From positions 1-47,381 of the forward strand of contig JAAZJH010000037.1 in the NCBI GenBank assembly GCA_012800435.1: a DNA stretch of 47,381 nt. Reading direction: 5' to 3'. The stretch comes from Clostridiaceae bacterium. GTDB lineage: Bacteria > Bacillota > Clostridia > Saccharofermentanales > DTU023. How positions within the stretch are numbered: position 1 is the first letter of the stretch; each line of letters opens with the position of its first letter. Positions 34,995 to 44,272 of this stretch are shown here, one piece after another. Both the position numbers and the translations under genes were made by a program. The notes below the pieces were generated by a model. That model ran no database searches, had not been told where the DNA came from, and was given only the letters and a program-made list of their open reading frames with translations.

Positions 34995-35190
34995 GAGCTT
35001 TATCAGATTAATCTACGTAAAAATCTTGATGGAGACCTTGGAACGAGCTTTGGCGGACAAATCTACTAAAGATACTCGATAAAACCTCTGCAATGAGTTT
35101 TGGCAGATAGGTATGCAAATAATTCTTAGCGGAGTCTTCCGGTAAGCCTTATGTAAATAGGGGCAGATTGATGTTCGATTTGGCAACTAA
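34995..35190. repeat. 50 bp tandem repeats 3' of the nucleoside phosphorylase gene
   Basis: GAGCTTT-AT/GG-C begins at 34995, 35045 and 35095, exactly 50 bp apart; GAGCTTTGGCGGACAAAT and GAGTTTTGGCAGATAGGT are the clearest pair. A looser further copy carries GGCAGATTGATG at 35162, and a fifth possible copy lies just before 34995 (CAGCAGATAATTC). On the minus strand CCGCTAAGAATTATT in this array resembles CCGCTAATCTATG and AAATTATTC at the end of the phosphorylase gene. Confidence 0.7.
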
Positions 35191-35206
35191 GCCTTCGCTA
35201 TTACGC

Positions 35207-36535
35207 TCAAACATCTTCGCCTCGAATAATTTCATAGATTAGCGGAAATTTTTCCAGAGGCGTTGAGCCGATTTGGACGGCGCTTAATACTCTGTTGATT
35301 GAGTCTTGTTCATTCGTTTCATCGTTGATATAGAGCGTGCAAAGAGGCGTGTCTTGTGAAACGGAATCCCCTACACGTACATGCATCATGATACCTACAG
35401 CAGGATCGATAGGATCTTCTTTTCTCGCTCTACCAGCACCCAATACTTGTGCCGCTTTACCAAGTTCCTCTGTATCCATTGCTTGAATGATTCCGGCATT
35501 ACTTACATAGACTTGAACTTTTTTCTCAACTTTACAAAGCTCATTGATTTGATACGGATCGCAATAGCGCTCATCACCGCCCATGGCCTTTACCATCGCT
35601 TTAAATTTAGCCAGTCCTGCACCACTGATAATAGCCTCTTGTAAGCGGTCTGTAGCTTCTTCTTTATTTTGAGCCAGTCCGGAGAGCATCAGCATCTCGG
35701 CACCGAGCGTCAGGCAGAGTCGGAAGAGCGGATCTTCCGGAGCGATTCGATCTGAGAGCAGTTCTATGGCTTCGCGCACTTCCAGCGCATTGCCGATGGC
35801 CATACCCAAGGGTTGGTTCATGTCTGTAACGACCGCCGTAACGCTTCTATCAAGATGTTTTCCGAGTGCAACCATCAATCTTGCAAGATCAATGGCTTCT
35901 TTTGTCGTCCTCATAAATGCGCCATTGCCCGTCTTGACATCAAGAACGATCGCATCCGAACCGGCAGCTAGTTTTTTCGACATGATGCTTGACGCAATAA
36001 GCGGGATGCTCCTGACGGTTCCCGTTACGTCGCGCAAGGCATAGATGAGCTTATCCGCAGGCACGAGGTTTCCGCTTTGACCTATTACAGCAACACCTAC
36101 TTCGTTGACAATACGAAGAAATTGATCTGGACTTTGCTCAACATTAAGCCCCGGGAAAGACTCTAATTTATCAATCGTACCACCCGTAAATGACAATCCT
36201 CTTCCGGACATTTTAGCAACTACGCCGCCACAAGCGGCGACAAGCGGTGCTATGACAAGCGTTGTCGTGTCACCTACACCGCCGGTGGAGTGCTTATCCA
36301 CTTTAACTCCGTCAATGCCCGATAAATCAACAACATCACCTGAATGCATCATGGCATATGTCAAATCTGCCGTTTCACGATCGTCCATGCCGTTGAGGCG
36401 AACAGCCATCAACAATGCTGCCATCTGTTCGTCCGGAATTCGGCCGTTTGTGTAATTTTCTACCACAAAGTGAATTTCTTCTGTCGTAAGTGGCAGCTTC
36501 TCAACTTTCTTGTCGATACAGTCGATGATTCTCAT
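35207..36535 (-). CDS. pdp: Pyrimidine-nucleoside phosphorylase
   Basis: 442 aa, the normal size for Pdp/DeoA. It cleaves uridine, thymidine and deoxyuridine with phosphate to give the base and (deoxy)ribose-1-phosphate. The thymidine/pyrimidine-nucleoside phosphorylase signature is seen near residue 115 as SGRGLSFTGGTIDKLESFPG, with the phosphate-binding VDKHSTGGVGDTTTL near 82 and DVTGTVRSIPLIASSIMSKKLAAG (in two stretches) near 168. The broad-specificity Firmicutes enzyme is the closest match. AGGAG precedes the ATG. Usual partners (cdd, deoC, nupG) are not adjacent. Confidence 0.95.
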   Translation of the reverse strand: MRIIDCIDKKVEKLPLTTEEIHFVVENYTNGRIPDEQMAALLMAVRLNGMDDRETADLTYAMMHSGDVVDLSGIDGVKVDKHSTGGVGDTTTLVIAPLVAACGGVVAKMSGRGLSFTGGTIDKLESFPGLNVEQSPDQFLRIVNEVGVAVIGQSGNLVPADKLIYALRDVTGTVRSIPLIASSIMSKKLAAGSDAIVLDVKTGNGAFMRTTKEAIDLARLMVALGKHLDRSVTAVVTDMNQPLGMAIGNALEVREAIELLSDRIAPEDPLFRLCLTLGAEMLMLSGLAQNKEEATDRLQEAIISGAGLAKFKAMVKAMGGDERYCDPYQINELCKVEKKVQVYVSNAGIIQAMDTEELGKAAQVLGAGRARKEDPIDPAVGIMMHVRVGDSVSQDTPLCTLYINDETNEQDSINRVLSAVQIGSTPLEKFPLIYEIIRGEDV

Positions 36536-36739
36536 AACACGAAGCTCCTCTTTTGTTGCTCATACAACCGTATGGTGAAATTATGTTATCACGTCTAGTG
36601 CACGAAATGGTACTTCCTCTCGAAGATGCATGTTTGAAGAAGGATACTCGGCAACCGCTTCTTGCAGACGCTTTATCGATTTCCGTGATAGCGGCTTCTT
36701 GAGCCAACGATGCCTTCAACACCGGAACACTCTAGGTTT

Positions 36740-39316
36740 TCAACGTGTTTTGTCAGTTTTGCTCCTTTTTCTCTCATTTCTTTGAAGGATAATGACGCCG
36801 CCGAGGGTTGATAATGTAGCGAGGCCTAGGCCAACAGGAATGAGCGCATTAGGCATTTTCTCTCCGGTTTTTACGACGGCAGGCAGGAGACGAAAAGCCT
36901 CATTTTCAATCAAGAGAGGCACGTTTTCTGACGTCGCTTCGACGATTAACTCGTACGGCGTATCGTCTTGGAAGTAGCCCTCGGGTGCTGTTGTTTCCTG
37001 ACAGAGGTATTTACCTATCGGAAGCTTTTCGATCGTTACTAGACCATTGTCATTTGTAGTAAGTGTAATGATGTCGCCTTCCGAATCGTAAACATAGACT
37101 CCATCGTTTAACGTGAAAGATAAGGGAACCTGCTCTTCACCGTCTCCTATTTGATAAATGGCAAACTTTGTGCCCGAAAGAGGCATGTTTGTATCAGCGT
37201 CTTGCTTGAGGATGTCGACACGTGTTCGGTCGTTTCGCATCGTCACGTGCTGTGCCTTATCTGTTCCTTCGACGATGAATCGGATGTCTTCCGCGAGAGA
37301 ATAGCCTTCGGGCGCCATAATTTCGCGGAGGATGTACGTATCTCCCGCTGTCAGATAACGGATTAGGCGAGGCGATTTGTCGGATACCCACTCGTCGATA
37401 AGATCGCCGGTTGCTTCATGGATTACCTGAAGATGGGCGCCTGCAAGTTCTTCCTCTCCTGTAAGAAGCTTCTTCGAAATCACGACTTCTGTTGGCTTAT
37501 TCTCCACCTCGAATGTCACTGTACGCCCCAGATCATGAAGTATTGTCATCTCCATGTCGACGGTGACTTCAAACGATATGTCTTCCATTAAGATGTAGCC
37601 TTGTGGCGCTTCTATCTCTCGCAAAGTATACGTCCCCACAGAAAGCAAGCCCTCTGTGACTGCCACACCATCCCGATTGGTCGTGAAGCGATCCTTCTTC
37701 ACGATGTGATCGTCTTCTAGAACATTAAAAGAGACAACATTGCCTTGTGAATCCAAAACCTGAAAAACAGCACCGTGAATTGGAACTTCGGTTAGTGTGT
37801 CTTTCTTGATGGCACGCACGCGAACTTCCAGCTTTTCATTTTGAACATTAAGGATCTCCGTCTTTCCATGCTCCGCGATAGAGACGATATATGACTGTTC
37901 TTTCAAGAGGTAAGGTGACGGCACATGCGTTTCCAGAATGGTATACGTTCCAAATGGAAGACTTGTCGATACTGCTTCACCGGAATCGTCCGTTGTAAGT
38001 GTTGCTATTACTGTTGAACCATTGAGAACATCAAATGTGGCGCCGGAGATCGGCGAACCCTCTTTATTAGTTTTGACGATTTTAATGCGTCCGGTCACTT
38101 TTTCATTTGGAATCGGATTATCCCAGTAAAGACGATTGATATCGTCTTCAACGATCGTTAAAGGACACGGTGTGGAGTCAAGTACATATCCTTCGGGCGC
38201 TTTTGTTTCAACAAGACTATAGTTTCCGGGAATCAAATCCATCTCAGAGATATAGCCGTCCTGAGATACTTTAAAATGACGGCACTTCACCCCTTCTTCA
38301 TTGACGAGTTCGAATTCCGCGCCATCAAGTGCTATCCCGTCCGATCCGGTTTTTTTAATCATAAAACCGCCGTACGCCGGTTGGTTCATGAAGAGCGGAC
38401 GAGCTACAGCATAAATGTAATAACCTTTCCCGGGATCATCCGCAAACGGAGTATCAAGCAGATCCGTATAGACCAAACGGCCATTCTTTTCTGGGCCGGT
38501 CGATGCCATGAACATCTTGTCCTCGCGCCAAGGACAGGCCTCGTCAAAGACGAATCCTTCTTTTTCTTCAGCTGAAAGCTTTCCGATGACAAACATGCAG
38601 TGCATACGGTTGATGCTCCCATCCGCCTGCTCATAACCGGTAAAGAGCACATCTCCTATTCGCACTCGTGATTTGTCAAAATTCTGCTGACGTAATACGT
38701 CGTATCTCCGGACATCGTATAGATTCGGATATTGTCTGATTTCTTCCCAAAAACGGTCAACAGCAAGCTGCTGAAACACCAATCCGTTGGTCACGTAATA
38801 ACTGTAGCTGTTACTCAGCAAATCGCGATGCGAGACGTCTTGCCAACGTCCGACCGTCCAACCTCCGTTTGCCCATTCTCCCGCCACCCACTGGATGTCA
38901 ACGCGTCGCTTGGTCGCGGTAGACTGGTAAATGATGTGGGTCGTCTGATTGACACAAGAAAGATCGAACTGATGTTTCGTCACGTCGTCCTGATATCCGT
39001 ACCATTTGTAATAAACGGTATTTTGCAAAACGAAATTCGTTGGCCGCTCTACCCCGCCGACATTGCCGCCATAGGTGCTCGCGGAACGCTTCACCACTTC
39101 TCGTGCAGCATCGATGATGCGATCCCTTGACGTATCGACGTCCGACGCGTCAATTTCTTCCATTTGACGGATACCGTAGGCCGGATTTTTGCAGTAGGCA
39201 TACACGTTCTGCCGATTTATTCCGGATATCAACGACATTAATATCAGCGTGATAATCCAAATCGTCCGAACGAACCTTGTCTTTTTTCCGTCTTTTCGTA
39301 TTATTTGTCGTTTCAT
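36740..39316 (-). CDS. Secreted surface protein: peptidase-like N-domain, five SpaA/Cna-B repeats, sortase-type tail
   Basis: 858 aa. Residues 1-41 form a signal peptide. Residues 45-310 are a papain/NlpC-like domain by motif order (FDLSCVNQTTHIIY, RIGDVLFTGY, MHCMFVIGKL), so a Cys-His hydrolase or its inactive derivative is plausible but unproved. Then follow five SpaA/Cna-B prealbumin-like repeats, each with K-x-D/N...G-A-x-F near its start and E-x-x-A-P-x-G-Y near its end. Such domains normally form Lys-Asn isopeptide bonds. The tail is VVKTGEK, a hydrophobic segment and RNERKR, a sorting signal in which VVKTG replaces LPxTG. Role: wall-anchored adhesin or pilus-like protein. AAAGG precedes the ATG. 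No sortase gene is adjacent. Confidence 0.87.
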   Translation of the reverse strand: MKRQIIRKDGKKTRFVRTIWIITLILMSLISGINRQNVYAYCKNPAYGIRQMEEIDASDVDTSRDRIIDAAREVVKRSASTYGGNVGGVERPTNFVLQNTVYYKWYGYQDDVTKHQFDLSCVNQTTHIIYQSTATKRRVDIQWVAGEWANGGWTVGRWQDVSHRDLLSNSYSYYVTNGLVFQQLAVDRFWEEIRQYPNLYDVRRYDVLRQQNFDKSRVRIGDVLFTGYEQADGSINRMHCMFVIGKLSAEEKEGFVFDEACPWREDKMFMASTGPEKNGRLVYTDLLDTPFADDPGKGYYIYAVARPLFMNQPAYGGFMIKKTGSDGIALDGAEFELVNEEGVKCRHFKVSQDGYISEMDLIPGNYSLVETKAPEGYVLDSTPCPLTIVEDDINRLYWDNPIPNEKVTGRIKIVKTNKEGSPISGATFDVLNGSTVIATLTTDDSGEAVSTSLPFGTYTILETHVPSPYLLKEQSYIVSIAEHGKTEILNVQNEKLEVRVRAIKKDTLTEVPIHGAVFQVLDSQGNVVSFNVLEDDHIVKKDRFTTNRDGVAVTEGLLSVGTYTLREIEAPQGYILMEDISFEVTVDMEMTILHDLGRTVTFEVENKPTEVVISKKLLTGEEELAGAHLQVIHEATGDLIDEWVSDKSPRLIRYLTAGDTYILREIMAPEGYSLAEDIRFIVEGTDKAQHVTMRNDRTRVDILKQDADTNMPLSGTKFAIYQIGDGEEQVPLSFTLNDGVYVYDSEGDIITLTTNDNGLVTIEKLPIGKYLCQETTAPEGYFQDDTPYELIVEATSENVPLLIENEAFRLLPAVVKTGEKMPNALIPVGLGLATLSTLGGVIILQRNERKRSKTDKTR

Positions 39317-39610
39317 AGCAAACCAACCTTTCTCGTTTGTTCCAGTTCGCCATAAAACATCAACGCCTCTGCGACCTTTTATCTCGCTTTAGCTCCTTTC
39401 AACTGTCAATTTGTCGAAAACAAATGCCCCGAATCTACGTGCATCGCTAATAGTGCAAGGACTGGTAGCATAAAATAAACTTAAGACATGTTTACGTATG
39501 TAGCATGTAAAAGGGGACATGACACAAAAAAAGATTCACTTTTATCTAGGACATGAAAATTCTGAAAAAATAACGCGAATTTCATACTGCCTAAAAATGT
39601 CACGTACGAA
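39317..39610. other. Intergenic region upstream of the surface protein
   Basis: No gene. On the minus strand TTGACA occurs at about 39405 but only a poor -10 (GATAAA at 20 bp) follows. ACATG-centred short repeats (GACATGTTTACG, AGCATGTAAAAG, GACATGACAC) lie between 39485 and 39530. Nothing can be assigned firmly. Confidence 0.3.
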
Positions 39611-39640
39611 AAGGAGGCTGTCTTGATGCTAGACAGCCCC
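39611..39640 (-). terminator. Probable terminator behind thrS and its repeats
   Basis: GGCTGTCT (39616-39623) and AGACAGCC (39631-39638) form a perfect eight-pair stem with a seven-base loop. On the minus strand the stem is followed by TCCTTTTC. It lies beyond the tandem copies of the thrS end. Confidence 0.6.
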
Positions 39641-39669
39641 CACACAAATGAATTAATATTTTCAGCGTT

Positions 39670-39890
39670 TCTGCGACATCACGCCGATATCGCTTTGGAT
39701 GTGATTACTCGGTTGATTTTGAATCGACGATCGCACGCAATTTTTCTAGGAACTCTTTCTGCGACATCACGCCGATATCGCTTTGGACGCGATTACTCGG
39801 TTGATTTTGAATCGACGATCGAACGCAATTTTCCTAGGAACTCTTTCTGCGGCATCACGCCGATATCGCCTTTGGCGCGATGTCTGACGG
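39670..39890. repeat. 88 bp tandem duplication of the thrS 3' end
   Basis: TCTGCGACATCACGCCGATA begins at 39670 and 39758, and as TCTGCGGCATCACGCCGATA at 39846, exactly 88 bp apart each time. The first two units are nearly identical over their whole length, and each includes the stop codon and the last codons of thrS. Read on the minus strand the gene ends GDIGVMPQKEFLGKLRSIVD-SKSTE-stop; the next copy reads SDIGVMSQKEFLEKLRAIVD-SKSTE-stop and the last is cut off at SDIGVMSQKR-stop. Confidence 0.95.
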
Positions 39891-41586
39891 AAACGTGCCC
39901 GTTTTCTCTTTCCTTGTCGCCGACAATGAGCATAAATGGGATTTTCTCCACTTGTGCTTCGCGGATTTTTTTCCCGACTTTTTCGCTTCGATCATCCACT
40001 GTCACGCGGTAGCCTTCCTCTTTCAATGCGTCGGCAATGTCCTCAGCGTAGTCGTGGACGCGATCTGTAATCGGAAGGACCCGCACCTGCTCGGGAGCCA
40101 TCCATGTCGGCAGCGCGCCGCCGTATTTCTCAATGAGCAGGGCTAGCGTGCGCTCGTAACAGCCGATGGACGTGCGGTGAATGATATATGGCGTTTGCAT
40201 TTCGTTGTTGCTGTCCGTGTATTGCATACCGAATTGTTGCGCGAGCAGCATATCAATCTGAATAGTAATCAGCGTATCTTCTTTCCCAAATACATTTCTG
40301 AATTGGATGTCAAGTTTTGGGCCGTAGAAAGCCGCTTCATCAATGCCCACTTTGTAATCCAGATCAAGGTTATCGAGGATCATTTGCATGGCGGATTCCG
40401 CCTTCTCCCACTGCTCCGCAGTTCCCTGATATTTTTTCCCCTCATTTGCCGGATCCCATCTCGAGAACTGGTAATAGCAGTCCTCTTTGAGACCTAGCGT
40501 TTCAAGCATGAAGTTTGCAAGCTCAATACAAGCCTTGAATTCCTCTTCCAGCTGATCCGGCCGGATGATCAGATGCGCTTCCGAAATCGTAAACTGACGC
40601 ACGCGAATGAGTCCGTGCATCTCTCCGCTCTCCTCATTGCGAAATAACGTGGACGTTTCGTTGAGGCGCATGGGTAAGTCTTTGTAAGAACGCTTCCGGT
40701 TCAGGAATACTTGATATTGGAATGGACACGTCATCGGCCTCAGCGCATAACAATCCTTCGTTTCATCGTCCGGATCGCCGATGATAAACATGCCGTCTCG
40801 GTAATGATCCCAGTGGCCTGAAATTTTATAAAGTTCGCGTTTTGCCATATACGGCGTCTTGGTCAGATGGTAACCGCGTTTTTGTTCTTCATCCTCAACC
40901 CATCGCGACAGGATCTGAATAACGCGCGCGCCTTTGGGAAGCAGGATCGGCAGACCTTGACCGATGTAGTCCACCGTTGTGAAGTATTCCAGCTCACGCC
41001 CCAATTTATTGTGGTCATTCTTTAACGCTTCTTCGCGTTTTACGAGCCATTCATCAAGTTCGCTTTTCTTCGGGAACGCGATGCCGTAAATACGCTGGAG
41101 CATCTTATTCTTAGAATCACCGTGCCAGTAAGCGCCGGATGACGACAGAAGCTTAATGCCGTTATGCTTGATTCTGCCCGTAGAATCGATATGAGGACCC
41201 GCACAAAGATCGATAAACTCACCTTGTCGATAAAAAGAGATGTGTTCGCCTTCCGGCAAATCGTTAATAATCTCAACCTTGTACGGTTCGCCGCGCTCTT
41301 GCATCAAATGAAGCGCCTCGTCTTTCGGAAGCTCAAATCTTTCTATCGGAAGCTTTTCCTTGCAAATCTTACTCATTTCGACTTCTATAGCATCAAGATC
41401 ATCCCGCGTGAAGGGTTTCTCGACATCAAAATCGTAATAAAACCCTGCTTCGATAGCAGGACCGATCCCAAGTTTTGCCTCCGGAAAAAGTCGTTTCACA
41501 GCTTGTGCGAGAACATGGGAACAGCTGTGCCAATATGTTTTTTTGTATGCCTCATTCTCAAAAGAATAAATGCTTTTTTCCTTCAT
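39793..41586 (-). CDS. thrS: Threonyl-tRNA synthetase
   Basis: 597 aa class II synthetase lacking the N-terminal TGS domain: the protein starts at the editing (SAD) domain (WHSCSHVLAQAVKRLFP; HxxxH is the editing metal site, with CAGPHIDSTG completing it). Catalytic motifs follow: motif 2 LPMRLNETSTLFRNEESGEMHG (given here as the region near residue 310), zinc ligands Cys and His in MTCPFQYQ and HRTSIGCYER, and the C-terminal anticodon-binding domain from APEQVRVLPI. The short form without TGS is known in some Firmicutes. It charges tRNA-Thr. A T-box riboswitch precedes it and an 88 bp duplication follows it. Confidence 0.95.
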   Translation of the reverse strand: MKEKSIYSFENEAYKKTYWHSCSHVLAQAVKRLFPEAKLGIGPAIEAGFYYDFDVEKPFTRDDLDAIEVEMSKICKEKLPIERFELPKDEALHLMQERGEPYKVEIINDLPEGEHISFYRQGEFIDLCAGPHIDSTGRIKHNGIKLLSSSGAYWHGDSKNKMLQRIYGIAFPKKSELDEWLVKREEALKNDHNKLGRELEYFTTVDYIGQGLPILLPKGARVIQILSRWVEDEEQKRGYHLTKTPYMAKRELYKISGHWDHYRDGMFIIGDPDDETKDCYALRPMTCPFQYQVFLNRKRSYKDLPMRLNETSTLFRNEESGEMHGLIRVRQFTISEAHLIIRPDQLEEEFKACIELANFMLETLGLKEDCYYQFSRWDPANEGKKYQGTAEQWEKAESAMQMILDNLDLDYKVGIDEAAFYGPKLDIQFRNVFGKEDTLITIQIDMLLAQQFGMQYTDSNNEMQTPYIIHRTSIGCYERTLALLIEKYGGALPTWMAPEQVRVLPITDRVHDYAEDIADALKEEGYRVTVDDRSEKVGKKIREAQVEKIPFMLIVGDKERENGHVSVRHRAKGDIGVMPQKEFLGKLRSIVDSKSTE

Positions 41587-41606
41587 AAACTAATCCCTTT
41601 CCTTTT

Positions 41607-41825
41607 AAAAAATTCACCCCCGAATTCAGGGGTGAAGTCAAGACTCCACGGTTCCACCCTGCTTGCGGAATGATACATTCCGCCACTCGCATGCTCTATC
41701 ACGGGAGCACCCGTCCCGCTTATTTCGCGGGCAGCTCCGGAGTGGTTATGCCGGTGCGCACGCAGGCACTTCCAGCCAAGGTGCCATTCTCTGATCCGCC
41801 GCTTCCCGGTTTCGTCTCCATCAAG
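41607..41825 (-). promoter_or_regulatory. T-box riboswitch of thrS with ACC (Thr) specifier and terminator
   Basis: On the minus strand the T-box AGGGTGGAACCGTG is at 41660-41647. Stem I can be folded: GGAG and CCGG of the 5' arm pair with CCGG and CTCC of the 3' arm, enclosing a specifier loop with ACC followed by A (41746-41744), a threonine codon. The distal part AGAGAATGGC...TTGGCTGGAAG fits the AG-bulge and apical loop. Stem III is CCCGC/GCGGG. The terminator TTCACCCC...GGGGTGAA (41636-41613) is followed by six T. Uncharged tRNA-Thr should stabilise the antiterminator and allow thrS expression. Confidence 0.92.
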
Positions 41826-41999
41826 GCCATTTGGAGTTATTATAATCAGGGCGCATTTCAAAATCAACTAATAATTCATCCGGTAACCTATGTCTCCCAA
41901 CCCATCCTGTATTCCCAACTAAACCAAACAGAGAGACGGTTTGCTCAACAAGTCTCCCCCCGCCTTCTGCAGAGCTCGGGGCTAGAAGCTGAATTAAGT

Positions 42000-42083
42000 T
42001 ATCGACATTCGAGTATTCTTTGATATTTATCGATATTCGAGTATCCTGTGATATTTATCGATATTCGAGTGTTCTGCGATATC
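42000..42083. repeat. 28 bp tandem repeat, three copies
   Basis: TTATCGACATTCGAGTATTC starts at 42000, TTATCGATATTCGAGTATCC at 42028 and TTATCGATATTCGAGTGTTC at 42056, each unit exactly 28 bp and ending GATAT. The array lies eight bases behind the stop of the acyl-CoA synthetase gene. The stretch 41870-41999 between it and the T-box shows nothing recognisable. Confidence 0.93.
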
Positions 42084-42091
42084 GATAGCCG

Positions 42092-44029
42092 TTACTTTTT
42101 ACTTTGCTGGTGCTCCATCAAAAGATCGATGTTTTTTCCGCGAAGCTGTTGCCACGTTGCCTTTGAATTGCGTATAAATTCTTCTAGGCGGGACATTTCG
42201 ATATGGCGGCGTACCTTCAATGTTGTCGTCTTCACCATGTCTTGAAAACTGTAAAAATAAGAGCGAATCACCTTGAATGAGGGCAGCATACGGTTGACTT
42301 TCGCGATCAACGCTTCTACGGCATTCGAGTAATCATCTTCTGTAGGCTCCCGTTGCAAAATGTCTTGGAGCACTTGCCGATCCAGCACCAATTTCGCCGT
42401 TACCACCATATCGCCCGACGAACACTCATGCCCAAACACCAACGCGTCGCGAATCAACGCATCTTGATTTAACAGCGCTTCAATCTCTTCAGGAAATACT
42501 TTTTTGCCGTTCGCCAGAACGATCATCGATTTGCTCCGGCCGGTAATTATCAAGCTCCCGTGGCGTGTCCAACGTCCCACATCGGCCGTATGCAACCATC
42601 CGTCTTCATCGATTGCTTCCGCCGTCGCCTCCGGATCGTCAAGATAGCCTTTCATCACAATATCGGAACGCACCAATATTTCACCGGTGCCTGATCCATC
42701 ATCATCTATGGCGACTTCAACGCCTGCAAGCGGTTCTCCCGTCGTGCCGTACCGGTTGACTTTGGTGTTACCGCCACCGACAACAGGGGACGCCTCAGTC
42801 AAACCGTAACCGGCTAACACCTCGACACCGATCGCGCGGAAAAAGTAGAGCGTATCACGTGACACAGGCGCGGCACCGCAAATAACATATTTAAACTGTC
42901 CGCCTAGCTGATCAAGAACATCGCGGAAAATCGCGCGGCGCTTATCAATGCCGAGTTTGTAAAGCAGAGTGGAGAGTTTAAGTCCAAATTTTAGTTTTTT
43001 CAAACTACCTTGTTTCTCGGCTTCGTTTAGAATCCTACGCTTCATAGCGTCTAAAATCGCCGGTACCGCAACCGTTAATTGAACCTTATATTCTTTAAGA
43101 TTACGACCGATGTAGCGCAGACCGTCATTGAGGTGAATGGTGCCTCCCAAGGTCATTACTGTCAGGAAGCCGCACGTATTTTCAAAGGCGTGATGCAACG
43201 GAAGCATTGATAGCGTTTGCAGGGGATCCGGAAAAGAAACGGAGCCCAAAAGAGCGCGGAGATCCGCAGCGATGGATTTATTGGTAAGAATGACCGCCTT
43301 GGATGTAGCGCTTGTCCCCGATGTGAAGAGAATTGCGGCGTCATCTTCAACAGAGGCAAGCGGCAATAGCCCGTAGTCCTCTTCTTCGCTTTTGGAACCG
43401 GAAGATAATACATTTTGAGAGACTTCTGAAACAGTAGTGACGTTAGGCGAGTGCGCGATTTCCTCACTAGAAAGCGCATCATCAAGAAGGAAGAGTTTGG
43501 AATCGTTCGCTATCTCATCACGCAGCGTTTGGCGTTGTTCATCTTTCATCAGACCGCGATCCATAACACCACGCCATTCAAGACTAAGCACATCCTCCAT
43601 AAAATCACCGACCATGTCGTGCCAAGCCGCATCATAAATCAACATGGGAGCGCCGGAACGGCGAAGAATCGCCTTTACTTCGTGGACATTAAGCAGACGA
43701 TCGATAGGAACGATGACGCCGAATCCTGACGCGACTGCAAGCCAGACTACCATCCAGAGATAGCTGTTGTCGCCCACCAAGGCAATTCGACTTCCTTTCG
43801 GCAAACGCGCCGCCAAGCAAGACTGTACCGCAACGACATCTCGGGAGAACTCCTTGTACGTTCGCTCTTGCACCGTTTTGTCTTGAGAACGAATACGCCA
43901 ACGCACGGCAACGCGGTCACTGAAAAGTCGATTGCCTCGTATCAAAACATCGCGAAGTTCATAGACAGGAGGCGCCTCATACCATACACGCCCCACTCGT
44001 ATCTTGCGTCGTGTCTTAATAATTGTCAT
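42092..44029 (-). CDS. Long-chain acyl-CoA synthetase / AMP-dependent ligase
   Basis: 645 aa ANL-superfamily enzyme activating a fatty or related acid through an acyl-adenylate. The P-loop-like motif is ILFTSGTSATSKAVILTNKS near residue 233, then LPLHHAFE, GYGLTEASPV near 405, WLHTADVGRW near 470 and the hinge/lysine region SMIVLANGKKVFPEEIE near 495. A Ser/Glu/Asn-rich segment at about 184-219, just before the P-loop, is longer than in most relatives. No membrane segment. AAAGGA precedes the ATG by ten bases. Single gene; substrate chain length cannot be told. Confidence 0.92.
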   Translation of the reverse strand: MTIIKTRRKIRVGRVWYEAPPVYELRDVLIRGNRLFSDRVAVRWRIRSQDKTVQERTYKEFSRDVVAVQSCLAARLPKGSRIALVGDNSYLWMVVWLAVASGFGVIVPIDRLLNVHEVKAILRRSGAPMLIYDAAWHDMVGDFMEDVLSLEWRGVMDRGLMKDEQRQTLRDEIANDSKLFLLDDALSSEEIAHSPNVTTVSEVSQNVLSSGSKSEEEDYGLLPLASVEDDAAILFTSGTSATSKAVILTNKSIAADLRALLGSVSFPDPLQTLSMLPLHHAFENTCGFLTVMTLGGTIHLNDGLRYIGRNLKEYKVQLTVAVPAILDAMKRRILNEAEKQGSLKKLKFGLKLSTLLYKLGIDKRRAIFRDVLDQLGGQFKYVICGAAPVSRDTLYFFRAIGVEVLAGYGLTEASPVVGGGNTKVNRYGTTGEPLAGVEVAIDDDGSGTGEILVRSDIVMKGYLDDPEATAEAIDEDGWLHTADVGRWTRHGSLIITGRSKSMIVLANGKKVFPEEIEALLNQDALIRDALVFGHECSSGDMVVTAKLVLDRQVLQDILQREPTEDDYSNAVEALIAKVNRMLPSFKVIRSYFYSFQDMVKTTTLKVRRHIEMSRLEEFIRNSKATWQQLRGKNIDLLMEHQQSKK

Positions 44030-44272
44030 AGCTTCAAGGTCCTTTGCATAATTATTCCGGTTTTATAGCTCTATCTGTATAATCAGCGCAAACACGCTTT
44101 ATCGTACTCACTGGATGTGACGATGCCGGCTTCGAATCTTCAGTGTTTAGCTTATTCTTCGATTACGACATTATATACAAAATCGATACAGCTATTATTT
44201 TACCGCATTCGGAGCATAAGCGCGATACTAAATCTTAAAATGACGCAGATGTGCATACGCAAATCGACATGC

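Noticed and set aside
36501-36722. 73-codon minus-strand open frame between the surface protein and phosphorylase genes
   Set aside because: It overlaps the phosphorylase start and contains a short decayed repeat (CCGCTTCTTG/GGCTTCTTG about 38 bp apart); no ribosome binding site.
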